DNA of 64,000 nucleotides from Oenococcus sicerae (GTDB lineage Bacteria > Bacillota > Bacilli > Lactobacillales > Lactobacillaceae), in contig NZ_CP029684.2 of assembly GCF_004102045.2 (NCBI RefSeq), positions 1,116,001 to 1,180,000 on the forward strand, written 5' to 3'. A model generated the notes under the pieces. It made no database searches. It saw nothing but the letters and a program-made list of their open reading frames with translations, and was not told the DNA's origin. The position numbers and the translations under genes were made by a program. This document shows, one piece after another, positions 31,847-43,800 of the stretch (positions are counted from its first letter, which is position 1; each line of letters opens with the position of its first letter).

Positions 31847-31920
31847 GTAAGTGGTTTGGTTCAATTGCTTGAATGATGAGATTTTTAATTACTATTCGGT
31901 TATCAGTGCGTAAGTACTGA

Positions 31921-32035
<115 letters not shown>

Positions 32036-32043
32036 TGCAAGTG

Positions 32044-32070
32044 ATCACCCGGTTTGGGTGATTTTTTTTG
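32044..32070 (+). terminator. rRNA operon terminator
   Basis: ATCACCC / GGGTGAT stem, 5-nt loop and T8 run, just after 5S. Confidence 0.95.
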
Positions 32071-32108
32071 TCCATTTTGATCGTTTTTTGTCAGCAAGCC
32101 TGACAACT

Positions 32109-32139
32109 TTGACTGGTCGACTGCCTATCTGCTTATAAT
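32109..32139 (+). promoter_or_regulatory. Probable dsdA promoter
   Basis: TTGACT (32109-32114) and TATAAT (32134-32139) with a 19-bp spacer; a GAGGTGG ribosome-binding site lies just before ATG 32158. Confidence 0.5.
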
Positions 32140-32157
32140 TGAGAGATCGAGGTGGCC

Positions 32158-33459
32158 ATGGCAAACATATCAGGGAAAAAGAGTACTGAGTATACAAGTA
32201 CGTTATTGGATCAACTGAAAGATTATCAGGAAACTTTTTGGAAAAATCCAAACTATAATACGGTTTTGCCCACTTTAAGTGTTGATAGAAATGTGATTTT
32301 TCAAGCGAATCGCCGTTTGGAAAGATTTGCACCTTATTTAGAGGATGCTTTTCCTGACACAAAAAAAAGCAAAGGCATTATTGAGTCTCCTATTCAGGAG
32401 ATGAATGAGATCAGACATTTTCTTTCAATTGATGGATGTGTTTTGATAAAGAGAGATGATTTAATGCCAGTTAGCGGTTCAATTAAGAGCCGTGGTGGAA
32501 TTTATGAGGTATTATGTTTTGCTGAGGATCTGGCTGTAAAAAATGGTTTCAATTCAGAATCTGATGATTATAGCGATTTGGCGAACGAAAAATTTCGGCG
32601 CATTTTTAGTCAGTGGCAAATTGAGGTAGCTAGTACAGGAAATTTAGGATTGAGTGTTGGCTTGATGGCAAGTACACTCGGCTTTAAGGCTCGAATTCAT
32701 ATGTCCCACGATGCAACGACGTGGAAAATAAACAAGTTGCGTCAAAACGGTGTCGACGTCAAGATTTACGATGATAATTTTTCCAATGCCGTGGCGGCTG
32801 CTAGGGAATCATCGAAGCAAAATCCCTATAGTTATTTTGTTGACGATGAAGGTTCGAAATTATTATTTGCCGGATATGCAACAGCAGGAGAGAGAGTTAA
32901 AAAACAGTTGTCAGATATGCATATTGAGGTTTCGAAAAATAAGCCATTGGTTGTCTATTTACCAGCTGGGGTGGGTGGATCACCTAGTGGTGTGGCTTTT
33001 GGATTAAAACTTCAATTTGGTGATGCAGTTATACCGATTTTTGTCGAACCGACTCACGTACCATCGGTTTTGTTGGGCATGGCGACAGGTCTAGACCACG
33101 ATATTTCAGTTTATGATTTAGGCTTAGATGGCAAAACAGCCGCCGATGGCTTAGCGGTTGGCAGACCATCAATGATTGCCGGCCGCTATATGAAAAATAA
33201 GCTTTTCGGTATTGCGACCGTTTCTGATCAAAATATGTTCGCGTATCAAGGAATGCTGAAGAAACTCGAAAACATCGAGGCTGAACCGTCCGCTGTTGTC
33301 GGCATTCGTGGTTTGATTCAATCTAAAGAGATTGCAGAAATTCCAGATACAGCGACTCATTTGATTTGGTCTACTGGGGGCTCAATGGTACCGGCCGAAA
33401 CAATGAGAGAGTATGAGGATCACGCTATAACGATTTTTAATCAAACTCATTTTGAATGA
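32158..33459 (+). CDS. dsdA: D-serine ammonia-lyase
   Basis: PLP enzyme of 433 residues from ATG 32158 (a GTG at 32152 overlaps the ribosome-binding site), deaminating D-serine to pyruvate and ammonia. The Schiff-base lysine is about Lys110 in SGSIKSRGGIYE. The Gly-rich phosphate loop is STGNLGLSVG. The remaining DsdA landmarks YLPAGVGGSPSGVAFGLK, VEPTHVPSVLLGM and the C-terminal STGGSMVP are all present. Length matches E. coli DsdA. Possible roles are detoxification of D-serine, which interferes with wall precursors, or pyruvate supply. Its 3' end overlaps convergent nnrD by 23 bp. Confidence 0.94.
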   Translation: MANISGKKSTEYTSTLLDQLKDYQETFWKNPNYNTVLPTLSVDRNVIFQANRRLERFAPYLEDAFPDTKKSKGIIESPIQEMNEIRHFLSIDGCVLIKRDDLMPVSGSIKSRGGIYEVLCFAEDLAVKNGFNSESDDYSDLANEKFRRIFSQWQIEVASTGNLGLSVGLMASTLGFKARIHMSHDATTWKINKLRQNGVDVKIYDDNFSNAVAAARESSKQNPYSYFVDDEGSKLLFAGYATAGERVKKQLSDMHIEVSKNKPLVVYLPAGVGGSPSGVAFGLKLQFGDAVIPIFVEPTHVPSVLLGMATGLDHDISVYDLGLDGKTAADGLAVGRPSMIAGRYMKNKLFGIATVSDQNMFAYQGMLKKLENIEAEPSAVVGIRGLIQSKEIAEIPDTATHLIWSTGGSMVPAETMREYEDHAITIFNQTHFE

Positions 33460-34297
33460 ATGTTTTCATTATTAGCGGAATTTGATCCGCTATTTTTGTA
33501 GGTAGTGTGACGTAATTGTTTTGACTGAGTAAATTAGCAATATAACTGTGTAGATAGACTGCTGCTTGGATCGTCAATAAATTGTTATCGTGGAATTGGC
33601 CCATAAAACCACTGATCAAACCAGCTAAAGTATCACCCATGCCACCAGTAGCTTGGTAAGGACCGCCGATGTTTAACTGGCCATATTCTTTTGTATTTGT
33701 GATCGAATAAATTTCAGTGGCTGAACTTTTCAGAACTAAAAAATCATTTTGAAGTGCAGACATTTTTTTATAGTTTTGAGCTGGATTTTGTTCACTGATG
33801 GATAAACCGGATATCCTTTGCCACTCTCCTTGATGCGGTGTTAAAACTGTCGTTGGATTCTTTGGGATACTCAGATGATATTTGCCTATCATAGATAATG
33901 CCGTGCCATCAATTATGAGAATCTGTTTTTGCTGAATATTATTGAAAACATTTTTCAAGAGTGCTAATGAAAAGTCCGAGTCTTCTAAACCGGATCCGAT
34001 TAAAATGACATTGGATTTTTCGATTGCCGATAACAGCTTTTCTTTATTGCTATAATCGATAAACATCGCCTCTGGAACCGTAGATAGCAAGGCAGTCCGA
34101 TTGGCTGAATCCGAGGCTAAAGTCACCAAGCCCGCACCGGAATATACGGCCGCTTTCGTTGCCATGATTGCTGCTCCACCAAAGGATCTACTGCCGCAAA
34201 TCAGTAATATTCGTCCATAGTTTGTTTTATTTGATTCTTTTAAGCGTCTTTGAATTACTTTTGAAAGAGACTTTTTTTCAATTACTTTTTTATCCAT
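33437..34297 (-). CDS. nnrD: ADP- or ATP-dependent NAD(P)H-hydrate dehydratase (YjeF C-terminal domain)
   Basis: Protein of 286 residues repairing hydrated NAD(P)H. A ribokinase-like fold is indicated by ICGSRSFGGAAIMATKAAVYSGAGLVTL (about 33-60), LTPHQGEW (about 152) and the catalytic GGMGDTLAGLISG (about 218-230). The epimerase domain (NnrE) found fused in many bacteria is missing, so this is the single-domain form. Promoter TTGTCA-17-TAATCT ends 9 bp before the ATG, with no clear Shine-Dalgarno. Its last 23 bp overlap dsdA, and its coding end contains the dsdA terminator. Confidence 0.92.
   Translation of the reverse strand: MDKKVIEKKSLSKVIQRRLKESNKTNYGRILLICGSRSFGGAAIMATKAAVYSGAGLVTLASDSANRTALLSTVPEAMFIDYSNKEKLLSAIEKSNVILIGSGLEDSDFSLALLKNVFNNIQQKQILIIDGTALSMIGKYHLSIPKNPTTVLTPHQGEWQRISGLSISEQNPAQNYKKMSALQNDFLVLKSSATEIYSITNTKEYGQLNIGGPYQATGGMGDTLAGLISGFMGQFHDNNLLTIQAAVYLHSYIANLLSQNNYVTLPTKIADQIPLIMKTFIQNEFD
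33473..33498 (+). terminator. dsdA terminator lying inside nnrD coding sequence
   Basis: TAGCGGA / TCCGCTA perfect 7-bp stem, 6-nt loop, T5 tail; 14 bp after the dsdA stop and within the last codons of the opposite-strand nnrD. Confidence 0.8.
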
Positions 34298-34306
34298 TCA
34301 AGGGCA

Positions 34307-34355
34307 AGATTAACACATTAAAAAGAGGCTGACAATTTTTTTGAAAACGTTTTCA
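34307..34355 (-). promoter_or_regulatory. nnrD promoter with perfect cre next to it
   Basis: On the - strand, TTGTCA (34330-34335), 17 bp, TAATCT (34307-34312). TGAAAACGTTTTCA (34342-34355), a perfect cre palindrome, lies just upstream of this -35 and about 36 bp upstream of the TACAAT (34391-34396) that probably serves atpB. CcpA could affect either operon. Inferred from motif. Confidence 0.6.
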
Positions 34356-34422
34356 TGTAAAAAAACTCCCTATTTCGAAAAATAAAAGGCTACAATGTGT
34401 TTTATGGAAAAGAGGTGATGGT

Positions 34423-35148
34423 ATGCCCAGTGGTACACTGAAGACCTTCCAATTCTTGGGATTGACCTTTGATTGGACAACAATTATTTCGACTACGACG
34501 GCTTTTGTAATCGTTTTAGCATTAGGAATATTTCTTTCTAGAAAATTAAGTGTTCGTCCGAATAAACGGCAAAATTTACTTGAATGGGTTGTGGATTTTA
34601 CGAATGGTATCGTAAAGGACCAAATGCCGGCTCAAAGCGGGTCAACATATAGGTTGTACATTTTTACGCTATTTCTCTTCATTTTCGTGTCCAACGAAAT
34701 GGGATTGTTTCTGCAATTTGGTAGTGATGCTGCGCAGGTCAAGAGTCCAACGTCAATTCCGCTGATTACGTTAACAATGGCTTTCATGAGCTTACTGGTA
34801 GCGCATTTTGCTGGTGTTTCAAAATTTGGTTTGACAGGATATTTGAAAAACACTTTTTTGAAACCAGCTCCGGTGTTGCTTCCGGTGACGCTTATTGATC
34901 AGGTCACAAATTTGTTAACGCTCGGTCTCCGAATTTATGGCAATATTTTTGCTGGTGAAATTCTGCTTAATTTAATTGCGGGATTCGCTTTGCCAAATAA
35001 TACACTAAGTTCGCCGATCGATTTTATTTTGTCCATTCCACTAGAAATGGTCTGGCAAGGATTTAGTCTTTTGATTGGTGCGATTCAAGCGTTTGTTTTT
35101 GCAACATTAACGAGTGTTTATATTTCACAAATGGTTACGAAAGAATAA
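34423..35148 (+). CDS. atpB: ATP synthase F0 subunit a
   Basis: Membrane protein of 241 residues with about five or six helices. The essential arginine lies in LGLRIYGNIFAGE (about 168-180), and QAFVFATLTSVYISQ marks the last helix. It forms the proton half-channels with the c ring. GAGGTGATGG precedes ATG 34423. First gene of atpBEFHAGDC; no atpI gene is present upstream. In acid-tolerant wine bacteria the complex mainly pumps protons out at the cost of ATP. Confidence 0.96.
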   Translation: MPSGTLKTFQFLGLTFDWTTIISTTTAFVIVLALGIFLSRKLSVRPNKRQNLLEWVVDFTNGIVKDQMPAQSGSTYRLYIFTLFLFIFVSNEMGLFLQFGSDAAQVKSPTSIPLITLTMAFMSLLVAHFAGVSKFGLTGYLKNTFLKPAPVLLPVTLIDQVTNLLTLGLRIYGNIFAGEILLNLIAGFALPNNTLSSPIDFILSIPLEMVWQGFSLLIGAIQAFVFATLTSVYISQMVTKE

Positions 35149-35179
35149 TAGAATAGTAAGTTAGAAGAAAAAGGAGTAA

Positions 35180-35395
<216 letters not shown>

Positions 35396-35417
35396 TACTT
35401 AAGAAAGGGTGACTAGT

Positions 35418-35948
35418 ATGCTGACAACAATTGCAATTGAAATACCAGGTGGTTCAGCAATTTATGTGTTGCTCACTTTCATCGCGCTCCTATACTGCTT
35501 GAAAAAGTTTGCTTGGGGTCCGGTCACTAAGATGATGGACACACGTGCAAACCAAATTAACAACGATTTGGATGCTGCTGCAAAATCTAAAGCTGATGCT
35601 CAAAAACTTCAGACGGTTGCTGACCATAATTTAAAAGAGAGCCAAGCTCAAGCGACTGACTTGATGGAAAATGCTCGTAAATCCTCAGATGATCAAGGCA
35701 AGAAAATTGTCGACCTTGCTCAAGCTCATGCCGATTCTATTAGCCGTCAAGCCCAAAAGGATGCTCGACAAATTAAAAGCGACGCACTTGATTCGGCTAA
35801 AGATGAAATTGCAGATTTATCTGTTTCGATCGCTTCACGTATCATCGGTGAAGAAATTACAGCTAATAAGCATAAAGAATTGATTGATGATTTTATTTCC
35901 GAACTTGAAGTTCAGCAACAACACAGTTCGATTGAGGAGAAATCCTGA
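35418..35948 (+). CDS. atpF: ATP synthase F0 subunit b
   Basis: Peripheral stalk protein of 176 residues: one N-terminal membrane helix (about 14-30) and a long charged, Ala/Gln-rich coiled coil. I choose ATG 35418 because AAAGGGTG is its ribosome-binding site; the GTG at 35409 lies inside that site. The stop overlaps atpH (TGATG). Confidence 0.94.
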   Translation: MLTTIAIEIPGGSAIYVLLTFIALLYCLKKFAWGPVTKMMDTRANQINNDLDAAAKSKADAQKLQTVADHNLKESQAQATDLMENARKSSDDQGKKIVDLAQAHADSISRQAQKDARQIKSDALDSAKDEIADLSVSIASRIIGEEITANKHKELIDDFISELEVQQQHSSIEEKS

Positions 35949-36502
35949 TGTCTTTTAACGAAAATAGAATTATTAATAATTATGCTCAGGCTTTGATGGC
36001 GGTTTCAGGCAAACAAGCAGCAAAGGTTTTATCCGAGTTGCAAACGATTGAAATTGTTTTTGAGAGCAACAAAGTGTTGACTGAGACTCTAGATGATGTT
36101 TCCGTTTCAAGCGATCAACAAGAGTCTTTTATTCGTACCCTTGATAAGGGTACTTCTGAAGTAACGCAAAATCTGTTGGAAACGTTGGCGGATAATCGTC
36201 ATTTTAGTTTGTTGGAACGAATCGTTGAACGCCTTGAAAAACTGGTTAATGTTTCGATCAATCATTCCTTAGTGACTGCAAAAACTGCAGTAGCAATTAC
36301 GAACGAACAAAGTGATCGTTTGAGTAAAATTGCGCAAAAACAATTTGGTTATGATCACGTCGAAATAAAAAACGTTATCGATCCTGATGTGATCGGCGGT
36401 GTTATTTTAACCGCTGGTTCTAAAACAATTGATGGATCAGTTAGAAACAAGTTGCTGCAGCTTAATAAGCATATTAAACATGCAGTCGGAAAGGAGTCAT
36501 AA
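35948..36502 (+). CDS. atpH: ATP synthase F1 subunit delta
   Basis: Protein of 184 residues joining stalk b to F1. The start NNYAQALMAVS and the C-terminal VDPDVIGGVILTAGSKTIDGSVRNKL-like segment (IDPDVIGGVIL) are characteristic. Coupled to atpF by one-base overlap and ends directly before atpA. Confidence 0.94.
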   Translation: MSFNENRIINNYAQALMAVSGKQAAKVLSELQTIEIVFESNKVLTETLDDVSVSSDQQESFIRTLDKGTSEVTQNLLETLADNRHFSLLERIVERLEKLVNVSINHSLVTAKTAVAITNEQSDRLSKIAQKQFGYDHVEIKNVIDPDVIGGVILTAGSKTIDGSVRNKLLQLNKHIKHAVGKES

Positions 36503-38064
<1,562 letters not shown>

Positions 38065-38065
<1 letters not shown>

Positions 38066-38976
38066 TGGCCAGCCTTCAGGATATTCGTCGTCGAATTGAT
38101 TCGACGAAAAAAACCAGCCAGATCACTAGTGCCATGCAAATGGTCAGCTCTAGCAAGCTTGCGCAAATACAAAAGCATACTTCTGGATATCTTGATTATG
38201 CCAATCATGTCGAGGCGATCGTGGCACATTTGGCGTTTGCCCATTTGCTTGATAAACAAAATGGTGATGCAATTCCGTTTTTGACTCAGCGGCCCATTCA
38301 GACGACGGCTATCTTGGTTATCACGTCTGATCGTGGTTTAGTTGGTGGATATAATAATCAGGTTTTAAAACAAACAGATCTGCTGATGCAAGAACAAAAA
38401 TTAACTAAAGACAATACGGTAATTTTTGCGATTGGTGGCAAGGGCGCTGACTATTACGTTAAAAAAGGCTATACAATTGCTTTTGAAGATCGAGACGTGA
38501 CTGATGTTCCTAGGTTCTGGGAAGTTTCTGAACTCGTTAAAGAAATTACGAAACAATATGCGGCCCATAAGTTCGATGCCTTGGAATTGGTGTTCAACCA
38601 TTTTGTTAACCGTTTGCAAAATCAGGTTTTGAATCAACAAGTTTTGCCGATTCGAGCTGAAAATTTCAAACGTGATAATAATGGTAATTTGTTGGCAGAC
38701 AAATATAAAGACCAGCCGATATCATATGAATTCGAACCAGCACCGGAAAGCTTGCTTAAAGCCGTGCTTCCTCAATTTGCTCAATCGCTTTTATATGGTG
38801 CGATTCTGGATGCTAAAACGGCAGAACACGCTGCATCTGCTAATGCTATGCAAGCAGCAACAGATAATGCGAGAGATTTGATTTCTAGACTTGAATTGAA
38901 ATATAATCGAGCTAGACAAGCGGCTATCACGACAGAAATTACAGAAATTACTGGTGGTATGGCTGCATTGCAGTAG
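38065..38976 (+). CDS. atpG: ATP synthase F1 subunit gamma
   Basis: Rotor-shaft protein of 303 residues. N-terminal ASLQDIRRRIDSTKKTSQITSAMQMVSSSKL and C-terminal MQAATDNARDLISRLELKYNRARQAAITTEITEI helices form the coiled coil in the alpha-beta hexamer; TSDRGLVGGYN lies near 91. Length is a little above the 285-290 typical. Confidence 0.97.
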
Positions 38977-38989
38977 AAAGGAGAAATAG

Positions 38990-40477
<1,488 letters not shown>

Positions 40478-40484
40478 TTAGACT

Positions 40485-40913
40485 ATGGCAGATGACTTTC
40501 CCACAACTAAAAATAAGTTTACGGCCAATATCGTAACTCCAGATGGGACTGTATATGATGAGAAAGATATCAGTTTGGCTGTTCTGGATACACCGGTTGG
40601 CGAATTAGGCATTATGGCGAACCATATTCCCGCTGTGGTGGCATTAAAAATTTCTCAAATGCGGATCCATCGTGGTGATCATGAGGATCTCTACACAGTT
40701 AATGGTGGATTCGCTGAATTCAGTGGCAATGTTTTGACTGTTGTTGCTGACTCTGCTGAAAATTCCCGGGATATCGATGTTAGTCGTGCCCAAGCTGCTG
40801 AGGAGCGTGCGAAGACTCGGGCTAGTAATGCAAAAACTTCCGATGAGAGAGCTAGAGCTCAAGTTGCCTTGGCACGAGCGATTAACCGAATTAATACTTC
40901 TAAGATTCGATAA
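40485..40913 (+). CDS. atpC: ATP synthase F1 subunit epsilon
   Basis: Regulatory subunit of 142 residues. N-terminal beta sandwich with FTANIVTPDGTVYDE and LGIMANHIPAVVALK, and a C-terminal helical hairpin (about 95-140) rich in Ala/Arg. It starts 7 bp after atpD and ends the operon before a strong terminator. Confidence 0.95.
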   Translation: MADDFPTTKNKFTANIVTPDGTVYDEKDISLAVLDTPVGELGIMANHIPAVVALKISQMRIHRGDHEDLYTVNGGFAEFSGNVLTVVADSAENSRDIDVSRAQAAEERAKTRASNAKTSDERARAQVALARAINRINTSKIR

Positions 40914-40924
40914 TAAATTCTGAT

Positions 40925-40951
40925 AAAGACGCAGTTCGCTGCGTCTTTTTT
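40925..40951 (+). terminator. atp operon terminator with UUCG tetraloop
   Basis: GACGCAG / CTGCGTC stem (extended by A/T pairs) closing a TTCG loop, with a T6 run. Confidence 0.95.
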
Positions 40952-40967
40952 GTATACAATCAGAAGC

Positions 40968-41189
40968 ATGCAAAGTTTATTTCAGTTTTTGTTTACCTTA
41001 ATTTGTGTTTACATGGCTTTTTGGAGTTTACAAAATGTTGAGTTTGAGAAATTTATCGTCAAAGACGCGCAAAGACAGATCCAATTATTACGGGCTTTTT
41101 TAGCAATTATTGTGGGTTATTTTGTAGCCAATTTCTTTTTGACGATGGGTAATTTAATCATTAGTTTTAGTGAGAGTTTTCAGCGGTAA
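40968..41189 (+). CDS. DUF1146/YwzB-family membrane protein
   Basis: Protein of 73 residues from ATG 40968 (MQSLFQFLFTLIC...); two hydrophobic helices (about 3-21 and 44-65) around a basic linker. The length and FTLICVYMAFWSLQNV pattern fit DUF1146, found next to atpC in Bacillus (ywzB). Function unknown. TACAAT at 40955-40960 ends 7 bp before the ATG, right behind the atp terminator, and there is no Shine-Dalgarno, so it may be leaderless. Confidence 0.75.
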   Translation: MQSLFQFLFTLICVYMAFWSLQNVEFEKFIVKDAQRQIQLLRAFLAIIVGYFVANFFLTMGNLIISFSESFQR

Positions 41190-41203
41190 CACTAATTTGA
41201 CCG

Positions 41204-41223
41204 TGCTATAATTGACAACGAGG
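41204..41223 (+). promoter_or_regulatory. Extended -10 promoter of mreB
   Basis: TG-C-TATAAT at 41204-41212, a consensus extended -10, followed by GAGG at 41220-41223 before ATG 41228. No good -35 needed or seen. Confidence 0.65.
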
Positions 41224-41227
41224 TTTT

Positions 41228-42352
41228 ATGGCTAAAGATATTGGAATTGATTTAGGAACAGCAAATGTCTTGATTTATGTTGAAGGTCAGGGCATTGCTT
41301 TAAACGAGCCTTCAGTTGTTGCGATTGACGCTAAGACTGATCAAGTTTTAGCAATTGGTTCAGATGCGTATAAATGGATAGATCGTGGTAATCAAGATAT
41401 TCGTGTCGTCCGCCCTTTAAAAGATGGTGTTATTTCTGATTTTGACGCCACCGAAGCGATGCTGACCACTTTTGTCAACCAATTGCGAGTTAAAGGCTGG
41501 ATGAGTCGACCAAATATCATGATTTGTGCGCCTACAAATATCACTGAAATTGAAAGAAAAGCAATTATCCAAGCAGCTCAGTCTGCAGGTGGCGCAAATG
41601 TTTACCTAGAATACGAACCAAAAGTTGCGGCTGTTGGAGCTGGTTTGGATATTTTTGATTTTGTCGGCAGCATGGTTATTGATATTGGCGGCGGTACTTC
41701 GGATATTGCTGTCTTATCTGGCGGCGATATCGTTGCCAGCCAGTCTTTGAGGATGGCAGGGGATCAACTTACTCAAGACATCATTCGTTATCTGCGTTTA
41801 CAGTTTGGCATTTTGATAGGTACACCGATGGCGGAACGCATTAAACAAGAAGTGGGTTCGGCTTTGCAAGTGACTGATCCGATTGAAATGACGATTCGCG
41901 GACAGGATTTAAATGATGCTAATTCAGTTAAAGGTTTGCCCAAACAGGTCACGATCGACTCAAATGATATCGAAGAAGCCATGCATGCGACTTTGAATAC
42001 TATTGTGCGTGCATCTAAAGAAATTTTGGGTGAAATCCAGCCTGGTTTAGCTGGTGATATTATTGATCGCGGTATTATGCTGACTGGTGGTGGTGCATTA
42101 CTGGGCTCTAAAGTTAAAGGCGGTGGTATTGATGCATTGCTGCAGCAGGAATTGCATGTGCCTGTTAATATCTCCGATTCACCGCTAGATAATGTTGCAA
42201 AGGGTGCTGGTACTTTACTGGAGTATGCAAAACGAGAGCGGCATAATGCACATCAGATTTTAGGCATTGGCAATCCAGCGTACAAGAAGAAACTAGATCA
42301 AGAAACCCAAATCGAATCCAATAATATTCATATTAATAAAATAGAAAAGTGA
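41228..42352 (+). CDS. mreB: MreB/Mbl-type actin homologue
   Basis: Filament protein of 374 residues that guides lateral wall synthesis. GIDLGTANVLIYVEGQGI (phosphate 1), VIDIGGGTSDIAVLSGG (phosphate 2, about 156-172) and LTGGGALL (adenosine, about 287) are present. The C-terminal 40 residues beyond the core are polar and longer than in Bacillus MreB. Neighbours DUF2969 and rodA form the shape-determination operon; mreC and mreD are not adjacent, so this is the stand-alone type (Mbl/MreB2 naming possible). Confidence 0.93.
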   Translation: MAKDIGIDLGTANVLIYVEGQGIALNEPSVVAIDAKTDQVLAIGSDAYKWIDRGNQDIRVVRPLKDGVISDFDATEAMLTTFVNQLRVKGWMSRPNIMICAPTNITEIERKAIIQAAQSAGGANVYLEYEPKVAAVGAGLDIFDFVGSMVIDIGGGTSDIAVLSGGDIVASQSLRMAGDQLTQDIIRYLRLQFGILIGTPMAERIKQEVGSALQVTDPIEMTIRGQDLNDANSVKGLPKQVTIDSNDIEEAMHATLNTIVRASKEILGEIQPGLAGDIIDRGIMLTGGGALLGSKVKGGGIDALLQQELHVPVNISDSPLDNVAKGAGTLLEYAKRERHNAHQILGIGNPAYKKKLDQETQIESNNIHINKIEK

Positions 42353-42360
42353 TCAATTTA

Positions 42361-42573
42361 ATGTCTAACCGAGAAAAAAATTATCAAGTTGAATTAGTTA
42401 AAGAAGGCGATGCTCTTAGTGTTCAAATTGCCGGTGAAACAGTTGGCAAGGTTACTCAAAAAGAGGAGCTTTTTTTAGCGAGGAATTCTTGGGATAATTT
42501 TCTTGGTGAATTTAAGAAACAAGATCAGGCTATTATGGCTGTCATTTCTAATTTTAACTTGCGGCAAGCATAA
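42361..42573 (+). CDS. DUF2969-family protein
   Basis: Cytoplasmic protein of 70 residues from ATG 42361. The pattern YQVELVKEGDALSVQIAGETVGKV with a C-terminal helix LGEFKKQDQAIMAVISNFNLR matches DUF2969, a family confined to lactic bacteria and found between mreB and rodA. Function unknown; context suggests envelope growth. Starts 8 bp after mreB and ends 3 bp before rodA. Confidence 0.8.
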   Translation: MSNREKNYQVELVKEGDALSVQIAGETVGKVTQKEELFLARNSWDNFLGEFKKQDQAIMAVISNFNLRQA

Positions 42574-42576
42574 ACG

Positions 42577-43800
42577 ATGCAGAATCCTGGTTTAAAAAAC
42601 AGAGGTACTACCTTTAAATGGCGTGACGATTCGCAAATTGATTGGCCTATTATTTTTATCGTTCTGTCCCTAATGGCAATTGGCTTTGTCGCTTTGTATC
42701 TAGCGGTTCAAGCTGATTCCAGTGCCTCGCCGCTTCGTGCGTTGATTTCGCAATCTTTTTGGTGGATCTTTGGTTGGGGAATTGCGATTGTTTTAATGCA
42801 TTTGGATGCTCAGCAGCTTTTTAGATTGGCGCCGATCACATATGCATTTGGTATTTTTTTATTGATCTTTGTTCTTTTTGCCTATAACAGAGCTTTATTC
42901 GATAGTAATGGCGGCAAGTCCTGGCTAGCCTTTGGCGGCTTTACTTTTCAACCGTCAGAGGTGATGAAGCCGGCCTTGATATTAATGCTGTCCAGAGTTG
43001 TTTATTCGCACAACCAAAAATATGCCGAACATGTTCTAACTTCGGATTTTATTTTGATCGGGAAAATGCTGCTGGTAACTTTCCCTGTCATTGTGCTGAT
43101 GCTCTTGCAGCATGATTTTGGTTCGATGCTGGTCTTTGTCGCAATTTTTGCGGGTATTTTCTTGGTATCTGGTATCTTGAGCCGGATCCTGGTTCCAATT
43201 GGTGCGACATTTGCAGCGATCGCAGGACTGGCTATTTTTGCCGTTACCACAACAATTGGCAGAAATTTTTTGGCAAACATTGGCTTTCAGGCTTATCAGT
43301 TCGCTCGTGTGGATGACTGGCTAGATCCTGGCAGTAATGACACAACTAAATCGGGTTACCAACTATATCAATCAATTAAAGCGATCGGATCAGGTCGAAT
43401 ATTTGGGAGAGGCTTGAGTAATATTAGTGTTTACGTGCCAGTTCGAGAATCTGATATGATTTTTTCCGTTATTGGTGAAGGATTGGGCTTTGTTGGTGGC
43501 TTTGTGTTGATCATGCTTTATTTTCTTTTGATTTACAGCATGATCAGGCGTGTGTTTGATACGAAAAGCTCGTTTTATGCTTATGTTGTTTCTGGCGTTG
43601 TGTTAATGCTATTGTTCCATGTTTTTGAAAATATTGGCATGAGCATTGATTTAGTGCCGTTGACCGGCATACCATTGCCTTTTATTAGCCAAGGCGGCTC
43701 TTCTTTACTTGCTAATATGATTGGCATCGGCTTGGCCCTTAGTATGCAGTATCACAACTTTACGAGTGAGTTCGCCAAAAAGGAGACCAATTTTAAATAA
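42577..43800 (+). CDS. rodA: SEDS-family peptidoglycan glycosyltransferase RodA
   Basis: Membrane protein of 407 residues with about ten helices. FQPSEVMKPALILMLSR (about 126-142), SGYQLYQSIKAIGSGRIFGRGLS (the catalytic-loop region), and PLTGIPLPFISQGGSSLLANMIGIGL (about 367-392) are SEDS hallmarks. It polymerises lipid II during elongation with a class B PBP. Its last base overlaps the next start (TAATG). Located with mreB, so RodA rather than FtsW. Confidence 0.94.
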   Translation: MQNPGLKNRGTTFKWRDDSQIDWPIIFIVLSLMAIGFVALYLAVQADSSASPLRALISQSFWWIFGWGIAIVLMHLDAQQLFRLAPITYAFGIFLLIFVLFAYNRALFDSNGGKSWLAFGGFTFQPSEVMKPALILMLSRVVYSHNQKYAEHVLTSDFILIGKMLLVTFPVIVLMLLQHDFGSMLVFVAIFAGIFLVSGILSRILVPIGATFAAIAGLAIFAVTTTIGRNFLANIGFQAYQFARVDDWLDPGSNDTTKSGYQLYQSIKAIGSGRIFGRGLSNISVYVPVRESDMIFSVIGEGLGFVGGFVLIMLYFLLIYSMIRRVFDTKSSFYAYVVSGVVLMLLFHVFENIGMSIDLVPLTGIPLPFISQGGSSLLANMIGIGLALSMQYHNFTSEFAKKETNFK

